Shown in pieces: positions 6,846 through 13,869 of a DNA stretch of 17,905 nt. Source of the stretch: Vulcanimicrobiia bacterium (GTDB taxonomy: Bacteria; Eremiobacterota; Eremiobacteria; Baltobacterales; Baltobacteraceae); contig JAMXLG010000347.1 in assembly GCA_024281135.1 (NCBI GenBank), positions 1 through 17,905 on the forward strand, given 5' to 3'. The translations under genes were made by a program, and so were the position numbers. The first letter of the stretch is position 1. Every line of letters begins with the position of its first letter. The notes beneath the pieces were generated by a model that did no database searches, was not told the DNA's origin, and worked only from the letters and a program-made list of their open reading frames with translations.

Positions 6846-7391
6846 ATGCGTAAAACTCTAGCCGGTACCGCCCTTGCAGGATTCATGACGCTGACAATGG
6901 TCGCCGCGCAAGCGCTGACCTCGGGATCAGTGTTGAACGGCACCATCAACCAGAATCTCTCCAGCAATCACGCATACGTGGGCGAACCGGTGAGCCTCTC
7001 AAACGTCAGCGGTGGCGGCGTGAGCGGCGCAACGCTCTACGGTTACGTCTCGTCAGTCCAGAAGGCCAGCCAAGGACGTCCGGGTCGCATTCAATTGCAC
7101 TTCAACCGTCTCGTGTCTAGCCACTATACATACACGGTCCAAACCACCGTCACAAATGCGAACGTCTCGACCAAGAACAACACGTTGAAAGAAGCAGGCG
7201 GCGCACTCGCCGGTATGCTCGTCGGCAACGCGATCGGTAAGACGATCTTTCACACGGGTATTGGTGGCGTCGTCGGCGCTGCCGGCGGCTTCCTGCTCGC
7301 AAAGAACAACCGCCAAGACGTCAATATCTCTGCCGGAACGGCTGTCCAGGTTCAAGTGGATTCGGTGGTACGTCGCCAATCCCACGGGTAG
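6846..7391 (+). CDS. Exported glycine-zipper protein of unknown function
   Basis: A 181-residue protein with a signal peptide (MRKTLAGTALAGFMTLTMVAAQA). It has a strand-rich section (LNGTINQNLSSNHAYVGEPVSL, then LYGYVSSVQKASQGRPGRIQLHFNRL) and a glycine-rich hydrophobic stretch at about 117-152 with spaced small residues (AGGALAGMLVGNAIGK, then GIGGVVGAAGGFLLAK). The last part resembles the glycine-zipper segments of outer-membrane lipoproteins, which can pack as two helices in a membrane. GGAGGA at 6831-6836 supports the ATG at 6846. Its TAG stop shares the G of the next gene's GTG start, so it is coupled to the Sua5 gene. Its role is unknown; an envelope location is inferred. Confidence 0.82.
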   Translation: MRKTLAGTALAGFMTLTMVAAQALTSGSVLNGTINQNLSSNHAYVGEPVSLSNVSGGGVSGATLYGYVSSVQKASQGRPGRIQLHFNRLVSSHYTYTVQTTVTNANVSTKNNTLKEAGGALAGMLVGNAIGKTIFHTGIGGVVGAAGGFLLAKNNRQDVNISAGTAVQVQVDSVVRRQSHG

Positions 7392-8347
7392 TGCCCGTAC
7401 TTCAAGCGACAACTGAAACGATCGACCGCGCTGCCGCGCTCTTACGCGCGGGCGCGGTCGTCGCGTTTCCAACCGAAACGGTGTACGGCTTGGGCGCGCA
7501 TGCGTTTGATGCCAACGCCGTCGCGCGAATCTTCGAAATCAAGAGTCGCCCGACATTCGATCCGCTCATCGTGCACGTGGAAAGCCAGACGATGCTCGAA
7601 ACGGTCGTTGCATCGGTCCCCAAGTCTGCACGTCGTTTGATGGAGCGATTTTGGCCCGGACCGCTCACGCTCGTTATGAAGAAGACGGCACGCGTTCCCG
7701 AGATCGTTACATCGGGACTCGAGACCGTGGCGGTGCGGATGCCGGCACATCCGGTGGCACGCGCCCTGCTCAAACGAGCGGGAATTCCACTTGCTGCGCC
7801 GAGCGCTAATCCCTTTGGATATTTGAGTCCGACGCTCGCCGAACACGTTGAACGCATGCTTGACGAGCGCGTCGATCTGATCGTCGACGGCGGCGCGACG
7901 AATTATGGCGTGGAATCGACGATTCTGCTCCTCGAGCCGCAGCCAACGCTACTACGTCACGGCGCAATTCCCGTTGAAGAAATCGAAGGCGTCATCGGTG
8001 CCGTTTCGCGCGAACTTTCGGACGAAACAAAACCACTCGCGCCGGGACGATTGCCTTCGCACTATGCGCCGTCGAAGCCGATTCGCATCGTGACGAACGC
8101 GAATGACATTGCACCAAGCGAGCGAAGCGGTGCGGGATTACTCGCGTTCCGCTATCCGGTGGAAGGATATGCCGCCGTGCGGACGCTTTCGCCGCGCGGT
8201 GATTTACGCGAAGCAGCTTCGAGGCTTTTCGAGTCGTTGCACGAGCTCGACCGCGAAGATGTCGCGCGCATCGATGTGGAGAGCGTTCCGGACGAGGGAA
8301 TCGGCGTCGCAATCATGGATCGTTTGCGGCGTGCATCGCAGCGATAA
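7391..8347 (+). CDS. sua5: L-threonylcarbamoyladenylate synthase, Sua5/YwlC type
   Basis: A 318-residue enzyme that makes threonylcarbamoyl-AMP from threonine, bicarbonate and ATP, the first step of the universal t6A37 tRNA modification. The YrdC domain shows FPTETVYGLG (26-35), KSR (51-53) in FEIKSRPTFDPLIVHV, RFWPGPLT (86-93), LAAPSANPFGYLSPT (134-148) and GVESTI (173-178). After the linker APGRLPSHYAP (217-227) comes the second Sua5 domain (about 230-315), so it is the long Sua5 form, not the short TsaC form. The GTG at 7391 overlaps the previous stop by one base and is the only start just before the conserved region. Its 3' end overlaps the transporter gene by 17 bp. Confidence 0.95.
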   Translation: MPVLQATTETIDRAAALLRAGAVVAFPTETVYGLGAHAFDANAVARIFEIKSRPTFDPLIVHVESQTMLETVVASVPKSARRLMERFWPGPLTLVMKKTARVPEIVTSGLETVAVRMPAHPVARALLKRAGIPLAAPSANPFGYLSPTLAEHVERMLDERVDLIVDGGATNYGVESTILLLEPQPTLLRHGAIPVEEIEGVIGAVSRELSDETKPLAPGRLPSHYAPSKPIRIVTNANDIAPSERSGAGLLAFRYPVEGYAAVRTLSPRGDLREAASRLFESLHELDREDVARIDVESVPDEGIGVAIMDRLRRASQR

Positions 8348-9203
8348 CACGCGCCGGAAACTTGCGCTGGTCGCACTTGTCGTGCTCGCGCTTCTCTGGG
8401 GCTACAACTGGGTCGTCATGAAAATCGCGGTGCACGATGCGCCGCCGTTTGTGTTTGCAGCAACGCGCACCCTTGGAGGCGGTCTCGCGCTCGCAGTCGC
8501 AGGTCTCGCTTTGCGCAAACGCCTTGCGCCGCAACGGCCCGCGGCGTTTTTTTGGATAGGCTTGTTTCAAACCGGAATCTTCATCGGGTTGGTGACGTGG
8601 GCCGTCGTCGCCGCCGGCGCGGGAGAGGTGGCGATGCTCGCGTATACGATGCCGCTGTGGGTGAGTCTCATTGCGTGGCGCGTCCTCGGCGAACGCTTGA
8701 CGGTGCTGCACAGCGTCGCGCTCGCAATCGCGTTCGCCGGCATTGCGTGCATGATCGGTCCGCGTCACTCTCTCGGCATGCCGGAAGCTCTTGCGGTGCT
8801 CGCGGGATTATCATGGGCGATTGGTGTTGTGGTCGCAAAGCGCGTGCAACGCGGCGGTTCGATTGACCTCTTCAACTTGACGACGTGGCAATTGCTCTTC
8901 GGCGGTATCGCGCTCACTGTAATCGCGCTCATTGTTCCCGAGCACCCGGTCGTGTGGAACCTGCCGTATACGCTTGCGGTTGTTTATAACGTATTGCTTG
9001 CAACGTCGGTGGCGTATCTTCTCTGGATTTTCGTTCTCGATGAATTGCCCGCACGCGAAGCCAGTATGGGGACACTCGCGAATCCGGTTATTGGCGTTAT
9101 CGCGTCGTGGATTCAATTGGGAGAAGTACCGACGTTGCTCTCGGGAATCGGAATGGCGTTGGTCTTTACAGGACTCATCGTCGCCTGGTTCGCCGACCGC
9201 TAG
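8331..9203 (+). CDS. EamA-family (DMT superfamily) transporter
   Basis: A 290-residue integral membrane protein with about ten hydrophobic helices, made of two EamA repeats of five. The first repeat opens with LALVALVVLALLWGYNWVVMKIA and contains the family tract PPFVFAATRTLGGGLAL. The second begins at about residue 147 (EALAVLAGLSWAIGVVVAKRV). A segment near the end (ASMGTLANPVIGVIASWIQLGE) matches the conserved ninth-helix motif with proline. Family members export amino acids or metabolites, and the substrate cannot be read here. The GTG at 8331 gives the normal length and lies inside the end of the Sua5 gene. Longer frames upstream run entirely inside that gene and are unlikely. Confidence 0.9.
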   Translation: MHRSDNTRRKLALVALVVLALLWGYNWVVMKIAVHDAPPFVFAATRTLGGGLALAVAGLALRKRLAPQRPAAFFWIGLFQTGIFIGLVTWAVVAAGAGEVAMLAYTMPLWVSLIAWRVLGERLTVLHSVALAIAFAGIACMIGPRHSLGMPEALAVLAGLSWAIGVVVAKRVQRGGSIDLFNLTTWQLLFGGIALTVIALIVPEHPVVWNLPYTLAVVYNVLLATSVAYLLWIFVLDELPAREASMGTLANPVIGVIASWIQLGEVPTLLSGIGMALVFTGLIVAWFADR

Positions 9204-9219
9204 CTTTGTTGAACAAAGC
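9203..9219 (+). other. Small inverted repeat at the end of the transporter gene
   Basis: GCTTTGTT (9203-9210), one G, AACAAAGC (9212-9219). It begins at the last base of the transporter stop codon and could form a 6 bp stem with a five-base loop. No T-run follows, so a terminator role is uncertain. Confidence 0.4.
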
Positions 9220-9287
9220 AGTAGCGTGAGGGGCGGGGCTCGTCTTAGTGCTTTTGTCTCAGGTATGATTGAGCCGAGACCGATAAA

Positions 9288-10643
9288 GTGTTGAATATGA
9301 CCCCGCCTCGCTTGCGACGCGCGCGCATTGCCGCGTGTGCTGTAGTTCTAATTCTCGCGGCGTCTGTGCCAGCTTTTGCGCAGACCACACTTCCCGCTGC
9401 GGTAGCCGCCGATGTCAACGAAAGTTACCGGCTGCTCGCACGCACGTACTACAAACCGGTCGAGCAGCAGTCGCTCATCGACGCGGCGCGCAGTGCGTTG
9501 CAGGACGAAGCAAATAAGCACCACGTCAAGGTAACAGTACCGGAAATTCCGATCAATTCGGGCGTGGAACCCGCGCTTGCCACACTGGATCAGGCAATCG
9601 CCGATGTCGCGTCCGCCGATGCCACGCACCAGACGCCGACGGATTACGCGTATGCTGCGATCGCCGGCATGGCACGATCGGTCGGCGACCGGTACACCGT
9701 GTTCATGACGCCGGACGATTTCAAGGCGTTCAACGCTGCTCTCGATCCGGAACGGATCTCGGGCATCGGCGTGATGGTCGCGCAAGACAGCCCGAGCAAT
9801 CTGATCAGCGTCAGCTACGTCGTTCCGGGAACTCCCGCCGAAAAGATGGGGCTACTCTCCGGCGATCTGATCGACACGATCGACGGCATGAGCACCAAAG
9901 GTCTCGCGGTAGATGCCGCAAGCAAACTCTTGCGCGGTAAAGCTGGAACGCCGGTGCGCCTCGAGATCACGCGCGGCACCGACGCGCAGCGCGACTTCAC
10001 CATCGTGCGCAGCGAAATTCAACCGCCGACCGTCGTCGACAAGATGCTGCCGAACGGTATCGGCTACGTCTACGTCATCGCGTTCGGCAAAGATACGCCC
10101 TATCAATTTGATGCCGCGCTCGATCGTCTGCGCCAGCAAAACGCGCGCGCGCTCGTGATCGATCTCCGTAACGACGGCGGCGGTTACGTCGACTCCGCGC
10201 TCGACATGAGCTCGCGCTTCATCACGAAGCGTCCGCTCCTGACCGTACAACAACGCGGCGAACCAGACCAAACCATCGATGCCACTGCAGGTACGCCGCT
10301 CAACGTCCCCGTCACCGTCCTCGTCAATAAGTACACCGCATCCGCGTCCGAAATCATGGCCGGTGCCCTACAAGACGACGGCATCGCCGCACTCATCGGC
10401 CAACGCACCTTCGGCAAAGGCGTCATGCAAACACTCACGCCCCTCGCCGACGGCGCCGCCATCAAAATCACAACCGCCCACTACCTAACGCCGCGCCGCC
10501 GCGACATCAACCTCAAAGGCATCGACCCCGACGTCGCCGTCGACGAACCCAACGGCTCCCGCTTCGGCGACCTCACCCACGATCCGCAACTCACCGCTGC
10601 GATTCAATTTCTGCAGAAGAAGATCGCGTCCGCGAAGCCTTAG
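9288..10643 (+). CDS. Exported S41-family C-terminal processing peptidase (CtpA-like)
   Basis: A 451-residue serine protease with a signal peptide (ends VPAFAQ, about residue 32). An N-terminal helical region (to about 155) is followed by a PDZ domain (about 157-242: ISGIGVMVAQD, VVPGTPAEKMGLLSGDLIDTIDG) and the S41 core. The catalytic dyad is Ser352 in YTASASEIMAGAL and Lys377 in RTFGKGVMQ, 25 residues apart as in Prc and CtpA, with Gln381 also in place. DLRNDGGGYVDSALD (292-306) is the conserved substrate-loop motif. Such enzymes trim or degrade envelope proteins from the C-terminus. Start is GTG 9288 or ATG 9297, and neither has a good Shine-Dalgarno site. Base use changes sharply near the 3' end, where the coding strand becomes very C-rich. 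Confidence 0.95.
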   Translation: MLNMTPPRLRRARIAACAVVLILAASVPAFAQTTLPAAVAADVNESYRLLARTYYKPVEQQSLIDAARSALQDEANKHHVKVTVPEIPINSGVEPALATLDQAIADVASADATHQTPTDYAYAAIAGMARSVGDRYTVFMTPDDFKAFNAALDPERISGIGVMVAQDSPSNLISVSYVVPGTPAEKMGLLSGDLIDTIDGMSTKGLAVDAASKLLRGKAGTPVRLEITRGTDAQRDFTIVRSEIQPPTVVDKMLPNGIGYVYVIAFGKDTPYQFDAALDRLRQQNARALVIDLRNDGGGYVDSALDMSSRFITKRPLLTVQQRGEPDQTIDATAGTPLNVPVTVLVNKYTASASEIMAGALQDDGIAALIGQRTFGKGVMQTLTPLADGAAIKITTAHYLTPRRRDINLKGIDPDVAVDEPNGSRFGDLTHDPQLTAAIQFLQKKIASAKP

Positions 10644-10660
10644 GCGTATGTGGCGGGCGT

Positions 10661-10839
10661 CCTAACGATTGGGTCGCTTGAGTTTGCGTGTCATCCCTGT
10701 CGCGGGGACGTCCGGATTTTCACATCGTGTGAAAATCCTACTGCCTGAAATTCGCCTCCCGCCCATCCTGGGCTCCGGCGAATTCTCAGAGCCCCCGCGA
10801 CAGAGATAACACGCAAACTCAGGCGACCCAATCGTTAGG
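10661..10839. repeat. Long inverted repeat element 1: 47 bp stem enclosing two hairpins
   Basis: Arms 10661-10707 and 10793-10839 are reverse complements at 44 of 47 positions, starting with CCTAACGATTGGG and ending with CCCAATCGTTAGG. Inside lie a perfect 11 bp hairpin with a three-base loop (10714-10724 with 10728-10738, loop TCG) and a second stem (CTGA at 10745-10748 plus AATTCGCC at 10749-10756, pairing with GGCGAATT at 10777-10784 plus TCAG at 10786-10789, C10785 bulged). That second stem has an inner GCCC/GGGC pair. The whole folds as a three-way junction. There is no coding potential and no transposase. It follows the protease gene by 17 bp. Confidence 0.9.
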
Positions 10840-10840
10840 T

Positions 10841-10890
10841 CTGATATAAATGCAGAAGCGATGCACCCGCGCACCACTTCTGCATTTCAG
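10841..10890. repeat. Small hairpin between the two long inverted repeats
   Basis: AAATGCAGAAG (10848-10858) pairs perfectly with CTTCTGCATTT (10877-10887) around an 18-base loop. CTG (10841-10843) and CAG (10888-10890) add three more pairs beyond an internal loop. It starts one base after element 1 ends. The rest of the stretch up to element 2 (10891-10927) shows nothing further. Confidence 0.8.
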
Positions 10891-10927
10891 CAAAGCCGTA
10901 GATACGTCGTTCGCTTGACGTAACGTA

Positions 10928-11106
10928 GGGAAGGTGGCTGTCGGAACGCGTTGCTTTGAACTGGGAGTGTCTGATTTTTGCGCCTTCACAGGATGTGAAC
11001 TTCAAAACTTTGTTCTGCGCAAAAATCAGTCAAGCACAAAAACCACACGATGTGGTTTTTGTGCGTCTCCCTGTTCAAAGTAACGCGTTCCGACAGCCAC
11101 CTTCCC
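10928..11106. repeat. Long inverted repeat element 2: 40 bp stem enclosing two hairpins
   Basis: Arms 10928-10967 and 11067-11106 are reverse complements at 38 of 40 positions (GGGAAGGTGGCTGTCGG at the left, CCGACAGCCACCTTCCC at the right). The first inner hairpin is CTGATTTTTGCGC (10971-10983) with GCGCAAAAATCAG (11017-11029), itself enclosing TTCACA-GGA-TGTGAA (10985-10999). The second is a perfect 14 bp stem, 11034-11047 with 11051-11064, with loop CGA. The layout matches element 1, but the outer arms share no obvious sequence. It ends 17 bp before the stop of the opposing RsbW-like gene, so it also lies between two converging genes. Confidence 0.92.
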
Positions 11107-11123
11107 GGCGCAATCGCCACCAA

Positions 11124-11636
11124 TCAGGAGACGTGTCTGCGGATGAGCCTCACACACGTGCCGTTCTTGTCGAATTGCACGCCATCCATCAAGCGGCGCA
11201 TCAAAAAGATGCCGAAGCCGCGGGTGCGTTGGTGGATTGGGGTCTCGTCGCGGTCGCTTTCGAGCGAGAAGCCTCCGCCGTTGTCGCGGATTTCGATCGT
11301 GAGTTCTTCATCGAGGAAGGTGCAGCGTACGGAGAAGCCGTTGGAGCGGGTGGCGCGGCCGTGTTCTACGGCATTGCTGAGGGCTTCGCCGGCGGCCAAG
11401 CGAATGTCGCTTACTTCCTCAATCGAGAAGCCGCAAATGCGCGCGAAACTGGCGATCGCGTTCCGCGCAAGTGGAACGTTTCGGCGATCGCCGGTGAAAG
11501 CAGCGCGGTAGGTCGGACTCACGTGCGCTTTGGGTACCCGGTGTAGAAGACTACGAACCCTGGTCGAACGTTCGGAAGTTGTGCGACCGCCCGTTTGCTG
11601 TACTGAAAGGCCGGAGATTGTCGTCGGTGGAAACAT
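11124..11636 (-). CDS. RsbW-like anti-sigma factor / histidine kinase-like ATPase
   Basis: Up to 170 residues with a GHKL ATPase domain of the RsbW/SpoIIAB type. The N box is EALSNAVEHG (84-93), the G1 box is DNGGGF (118-123) and the G2 box is RGFGIFLMRRLMD (139-151). The domain opens at FTGDRRNVPLARNAIASFARICGF. There is no dimerisation/phosphoacceptor domain, so this is a stand-alone serine kinase that would bind a sigma factor or phosphorylate an RsbV-like antagonist. Neither partner gene is in the window. The first 40 residues (many Ser, Arg and Thr) are not conserved in type, and the start could be later, for example GTG at 11522; no start has a clear Shine-Dalgarno site. It diverges from the phosphoesterase fusion. 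Confidence 0.88.
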   Translation of the reverse strand: MFPPTTISGLSVQQTGGRTTSERSTRVRSLLHRVPKAHVSPTYRAAFTGDRRNVPLARNAIASFARICGFSIEEVSDIRLAAGEALSNAVEHGRATRSNGFSVRCTFLDEELTIEIRDNGGGFSLESDRDETPIHQRTRGFGIFLMRRLMDGVQFDKNGTCVRLIRRHVS

Positions 11637-11647
11637 CAGACGTCTGA
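11636..11647. promoter_or_regulatory. 12 bp palindrome between two divergent genes
   Basis: TCAGACGTCTGA is a perfect palindrome touching the ATG of the RsbW-like gene and 19 bp before the start of the plus-strand phosphoesterase gene. Its position in a 30 bp divergent gap suggests a regulator site, but a chance palindrome is possible. Confidence 0.35.
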
Positions 11648-11666
11648 GGACTGCTAGGAGGACGTG

Positions 11667-13865
11667 GTGAGACCGTTATCCGTTATTTTGTCGGTCGTGC
11701 TGCTTGCGGCGGCGCCCGTTGTGCTCCCGAATGATTGGATCGTGCAGCCGCCTGACGGTGCGGTTGTTGCAACCGGGACGATGCCGCAGGGCATGGCGCT
11801 CTCGCCTGACAGCTCGACGATTGCGGTCGTTGAGTCTGGATATAATCCGCCGTCGCTCGGGCTGTATCGCACGTCGGATCTCGCTCGCGTCGGAGTGATT
11901 TCGCTGCCCGGTGCGTTTGGGCGTCCGGTGTGGAGCGATAGCGAACATGTCCTCGTTGCGGGCGCGAACGCGGATGCGCTTCTGCAAGTCGACACGCGTA
12001 CTCGAACTGTCGAGCGTATTGCTTTTCCGAAAGACTCCTATCCGCTCTTCGTCGCGGCTTCACCCGACGGTAAGACGTATGCGGTCGCGACCGCGCGCGA
12101 TGTTTCGTTGCGCATCGGTTCGCTGGATGCGATTGGACGCGCGCCTGCCGTTCGATTTGGAGGACAAGCCGCCGGAATTGCCTTTAGCTCCGACGGCGCG
12201 TCGGTCTTCGTAGCAGTTCGTCCGACGAACGAGATCGTCGCGGTGAACGTTGCGTCCGCTCAAATCACGCAACGGCGTCATGTTGGTTTACATCCTTGCG
12301 CTCTGCTCGCGTCCGGAAGCAAGTTGTACGTTGCCGAAGGCGACGCGGACGCTGTAGCAATCCTAGATGCCCATTCCTTGAGTCCAATTAAAGAGATTTC
12401 GGTGCGCGATCAAGCGCCGTTCGATGTGCTCGGCGTTTCACCCAATGCGATCTCTTCCGGTGACGGAGATGTTTTTGTAACGCTCGGCGCAGCAAATTCC
12501 GTTGCGATTCTGCATAACGACGAACTCGTCGGCAGAATGCAGGCAGGATGGTATCCGACGGACGTGTTGGCGTCCCATGGGAAGCTCTTCGTGTTGAACG
12601 GAAAGGGCGAAGGCGCGCGTCCGAATCCGAACTATCGGCGCGGAAACGACGCGGATTACATCGGCTCTATCGAATTAGGCTCGCTCCGCGCCTACGATCT
12701 TCCCGGCTCCTTCGCGATGAACGGCAATCCGCAAGGTTCTCAAGCGTGGAGCGATCCGCAGCCCGCATCGATCATTCGCGTGAACGGTCCGATCCGGCAC
12801 GTGTTTTTCGTCCTGAAAGAAAACCGTTCGTACGATCAGGTACTCGGTGACATGCCGCAGGGGAACGGCGATGCGAAACTCACGTGGTTCGGTCGCAAGG
12901 TAACGCCGAACGAACACGCAATCGCCGCGCGCTTCGGGCTTTTCGATAACGCGTACACGAGCGGCGAGGTCAGCGCGACCGGCCACATGTGGGCGGACGC
13001 AGGTTTTGCGAACGACTACATGGAGCGTTTCTGGCCGCTAATCTATGCGCACCGCAGCTTCGCAGAGGATGTTACGCAAGGCGACGGACCGTCGGTAACG
13101 TCGTCGGGGTATCTGTGGGACGCCGCGCGTCGCGACCATATTTCATTTCGCGACTACGGCGAACTCGTCGATCCCGGCAAAACGCCGAATTCGTGGGTCG
13201 CCGACGTGCCGAGTTTGCAAGGTCTCTTCGATCCGCTCTATCCGTCCTTCGACCTGCGCATCAGTGACGTCGTTCGCGTGAAAGAATGGCGTCGCGAATT
13301 CGCTCAGTTCGTACGAGCGGGAACGCTTCCTCAGTTCGAATTCATCTGGTTGCCGAACGATCATACTTATGGCAGCAAGCCGAACGAACTCACCCCCACC
13401 TCGCTCGTCGCGCAGAATGATTATGCGTTCGGACAACTCATCGATACGATTTCGCATTCGAGCATTTGGAAGTCGTCCGTCATCTTCGCCATTGAAGACG
13501 ATGCGCAAGACGGACCCGATCATGTGAGCGATCAACGCACGACGCTGTTTGTTGCATCGCCATACGCGCGCGGAGGCGTTCGCCACGAGCACTTTGCGAC
13601 GGTGAGCATTCTTCGGACGATCGAAGTGTTGCTCGGAATGAAGCCGCTTTCAACCTACGACGCGATGGCCACGCCGATGTATGCCGCGTTTACAACAACT
13701 GCGGACCTACGCCCCTACACCGCTCTTTCGGCGCAAGTCGACACCACGAAACGCAACAAACAGACTGCGTACGCCGCGGCGCTAAGCGCGAAGCTCGACT
13801 TCAGCCATCCGGATGCGATCGAACCCGAGGTGCTCAATCGCATTCTCTCTCATAATCACGAGTAG
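11667..13865 (+). CDS. YncE-like beta-propeller fused to an alkaline phosphatase-like phosphoesterase
   Basis: A 732-residue exported protein. After a signal peptide (RPLSVILSVVLLAAAPVVL) come about 340 residues of beta-propeller repeats (GMALSPDSSTIAVVESG, FVAASPDGKTYAVATA, GIAFSSDGASVFVAV, LYVAEGDADAVAILDAHSL). From about residue 370 the phosphoesterase domain begins with IRHVFFVLKENRSYDQVLGD. The Glu-Asn pair of ENRSYD is a known metal/active-site element of the PF04185 acid phosphatase/phospholipase C family. Later motifs are GHMWADAGFANDYMER, FEFIWLPNDHTYG, FAIEDDAQDGPDHVSDQRT and FVASPYARGG, which carry the expected metal-binding Asp and His residues. Such fusions are found widely, and their substrate is unknown. 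GGAGG at 11657-11661 favours the GTG at 11667; the GTG at 11664 is too close to it. Confidence 0.92.
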   Translation: MRPLSVILSVVLLAAAPVVLPNDWIVQPPDGAVVATGTMPQGMALSPDSSTIAVVESGYNPPSLGLYRTSDLARVGVISLPGAFGRPVWSDSEHVLVAGANADALLQVDTRTRTVERIAFPKDSYPLFVAASPDGKTYAVATARDVSLRIGSLDAIGRAPAVRFGGQAAGIAFSSDGASVFVAVRPTNEIVAVNVASAQITQRRHVGLHPCALLASGSKLYVAEGDADAVAILDAHSLSPIKEISVRDQAPFDVLGVSPNAISSGDGDVFVTLGAANSVAILHNDELVGRMQAGWYPTDVLASHGKLFVLNGKGEGARPNPNYRRGNDADYIGSIELGSLRAYDLPGSFAMNGNPQGSQAWSDPQPASIIRVNGPIRHVFFVLKENRSYDQVLGDMPQGNGDAKLTWFGRKVTPNEHAIAARFGLFDNAYTSGEVSATGHMWADAGFANDYMERFWPLIYAHRSFAEDVTQGDGPSVTSSGYLWDAARRDHISFRDYGELVDPGKTPNSWVADVPSLQGLFDPLYPSFDLRISDVVRVKEWRREFAQFVRAGTLPQFEFIWLPNDHTYGSKPNELTPTSLVAQNDYAFGQLIDTISHSSIWKSSVIFAIEDDAQDGPDHVSDQRTTLFVASPYARGGVRHEHFATVSILRTIEVLLGMKPLSTYDAMATPMYAAFTTTADLRPYTALSAQVDTTKRNKQTAYAAALSAKLDFSHPDAIEPEVLNRILSHNHE

Positions 13866-13869
13866 CGCG

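Noticed and set aside
9264..9269. TATGAT as a -10 box for the protease gene
   Set aside because: No acceptable -35 box stands 16-18 bases upstream and there is no extended -10 TGn, so I do not call a promoter.
10661..10839. Integron attC site, because the right end reads GTTAGGT, which fits GTTRRRY
   Set aside because: The left end is TCCTAAC, which does not fit RYYYAAC at its first base. The stem is far longer and more perfect than an attC stem, no integrase is present, and element 2 lacks the motif.
10661..11106. CRISPR array
   Set aside because: Arms occur only once in each orientation. There are no regularly spaced direct repeats and no cas genes in the window.
10956..11546. Open reading frame of 196 residues on the plus strand through the inverted-repeat region
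   Set aside because: Its first part runs through palindromic DNA and the rest is antisense to the RsbW-like gene. It has no family motif.
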